Source: Epilinea sp044228875 (lineage in GTDB: Bacteria > Chloroflexota > Anaerolineae > Epilineales > Epilineaceae). Taken from it: a DNA stretch of 64,000 nt. Position numbers and translations under genes: made by a program. The stretch covers positions 24,749-88,748 of the forward strand of contig JBGAUA010000001.1 of NCBI GenBank assembly GCA_044228875.1. The letters run 5' to 3'. The notes below the pieces were generated by a model. That model made no database searches. It was not told where the DNA came from and saw only the letters and a list, made by a program, of their open reading frames with translations. Positions 63,320 to 64,000 of the stretch are shown piece by piece. Position 1 is the first letter of the stretch; the number at the start of each line of letters is the position of its first letter.

Positions 63320-64000
63320 TCACGGGGTGAGGCGCTTGTAGCGGCACTGACCCGTGACGCCCCAGCTGTTCAGCGTGTTGGCCACGCCGACCTGGTTGGT
63401 GCCACCGATCACATTGTCCGACACCGTCAGGGTCCAGGCGCCGTTGGCGGCCAGGCCGTCGAAGGGCTTCAGGCCCGAGCCGGTCTCGGTCTTCTGGCGC
63501 TGGTTGTTCAGCATCGGCGACGAGCAGGCCGTCATCGACGTGGCCGAGTCGTCATCCAAGGTGCCGATGACGTTGATGTTGCTCGTGCAGAACGGCGTCA
63601 ACGAGTTGTTGAACATCGAGCTGCTCGCGCCACCGTGCGCCAACGTGACGTCCAGATCGCCGAACCACGCATGCGTGATGTTGATCGGCACGTCCACGTC
63701 GATGACCAGACAGTCGGCCGGCTTGCCGGCGACGGTCAAGGTGCGAACCACGGTCTGCGGCAGCGGACCGGCGTTCGGGATCGTCGTCACCACGGCCTCG
63801 GTCGCCGAGAAGTCCTCGGTGAAGGTCGCGTACACCGGCTGGCCGGGGCAGCGCGGGATGAACCCGCCCGGGCACCACGTCGGTACCTTGCCCGTCGTCG
63901 TCAGGGCGAACGGAATGCCGCGGTCGCCCGCCGCCTCGTCGCCAGGGATGTCCTCGCCCAGGCGGGTGCCCGTGCGCTCGACCATCACCGCGCCGAGGCC
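63320..64000 (-). CDS. P-domain (proprotein convertase type) secreted protein, N-terminus missing
   Basis: The last ~225 residues of a protein whose 5' part lies beyond the window; an ATG at 63988 exists but the frame continues past 64000. The P/Homo-B domain is recognised by DCLVIDVDVPINITHAWFGD, LDVTLAHGGASSSMFNNSL, and GAWTLTVSDNVIGGTNQVGV, ending NSWGVTGQCRYK. Such domains cap secreted subtilisin-like proteases or occur as C-terminal adhesion modules. Several Cys suggest disulfides. A gap separates it from the rest, so linkage to the other genes is less certain. Confidence 0.75.
   Translation of the reverse strand, partial: GLGAVMVERTGTRLGEDIPGDEAAGDRGIPFALTTTGKVPTWCPGGFIPRCPGQPVYATFTEDFSATEAVVTTIPNAGPLPQTVVRTLTVAGKPADCLVIDVDVPINITHAWFGDLDVTLAHGGASSSMFNNSLTPFCTSNINVIGTLDDDSATSMTACSSPMLNNQRQKTETGSGLKPFDGLAANGAWTLTVSDNVIGGTNQVGVANTLNSWGVTGQCRYKRLTP

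Overview
The window is 64 kb of G+C-rich, gene-dense bacterial DNA carrying about 47 protein genes. I found no tRNA, rRNA, CRISPR array, transposase or phage gene. It looks like a draft or metagenome contig: a run of ten Ns at 63149-63158 sits inside a poly-C/poly-G stretch. The best taxonomic guess is Chloroflexota (Anaerolineae/Caldilineae-like). The reasons are the phosphatase-DUF3090-SCO1664 trio otherwise typical of Actinobacteria, secreted proteins with Pro/Thr linkers and an hhLPhh motif, a GldA/F/G-DUF4340 transporter, tricorn protease, a topoisomerase I ending in GPYV repeats, and MreB. This is inference from gene content; no phylogeny was run.

Layout. 1-8303 (+): partial inositol monophosphatase, a methyltransferase, small membrane proteins, NurA nuclease, pyrD-pyrK (class 1B dihydroorotate dehydrogenase) and a secreted FG-GAP propeller protein with a degenerate GDPD domain. 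8378-13965: a divergent locus of DUF4956 and a VTC-type polyphosphate polymerase (-) facing a 1274-residue CotH-kinase/lamin-tail protein (+). 14004-16482 (-): histidine phosphatase, DUF3090, SCO1664-type kinase-like protein and ArfB. 16637-24255: sigma-70, 3-hydroxyacyl-CoA dehydrogenase, topA, murA, mreB. 24416-28493 (+): a four-gene ABC-2/Gld-like export operon. 28571-31721 (+): CopC, a thioredoxin-like lipoprotein and a GT-C glycosyltransferase. 31794-36139: chlorite-dismutase family protein (+), then Mre11/SbcD-like nuclease, PCuAC chaperone, TrmH methyltransferase and a membrane protein (-). 36257-49065: fused BchI/BchD-like chelatase (+), giant double-VWA secreted protein (-), tricorn protease (+) and a secreted four-lamin-tail protein (+). 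49197-54308 (+): exopolysaccharide operon (Wzz, Wzy-like, two GT4). 54607-64000: aat (+), comEC (-), hppD-hmgA tyrosine degradation with an XRE regulator (+), an ECF sigma/transmembrane partner pair (-), the assembly gap and a partial P-domain protein (-).

Working together. Housekeeping genes (sigma factor, topA, murA, mreB, pyrDK, aat, arfB) are interspersed with modules for the cell surface. The surface theme is strong: CotH/VTC/DUF4956, two lamin-tail proteins, an FG-GAP protein, a double-VWA protein, EPS synthesis and an ABC exporter. Copper handling appears twice (CopC-thioredoxin lipoprotein, PCuAC). Several genes that lack a Shine-Dalgarno sequence have a TANNNT box 6-9 nt before the start codon, suggesting leaderless transcription. 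The least explained items are the kinase/phosphatase/DUF3090 operon, the CotH-VTC-DUF4956 locus, the ABAB lamin-tail protein with EF-hand-like loops, the hhLPhh motif, and inverted-repeat clusters at 38461-38557 and 60580-60629.
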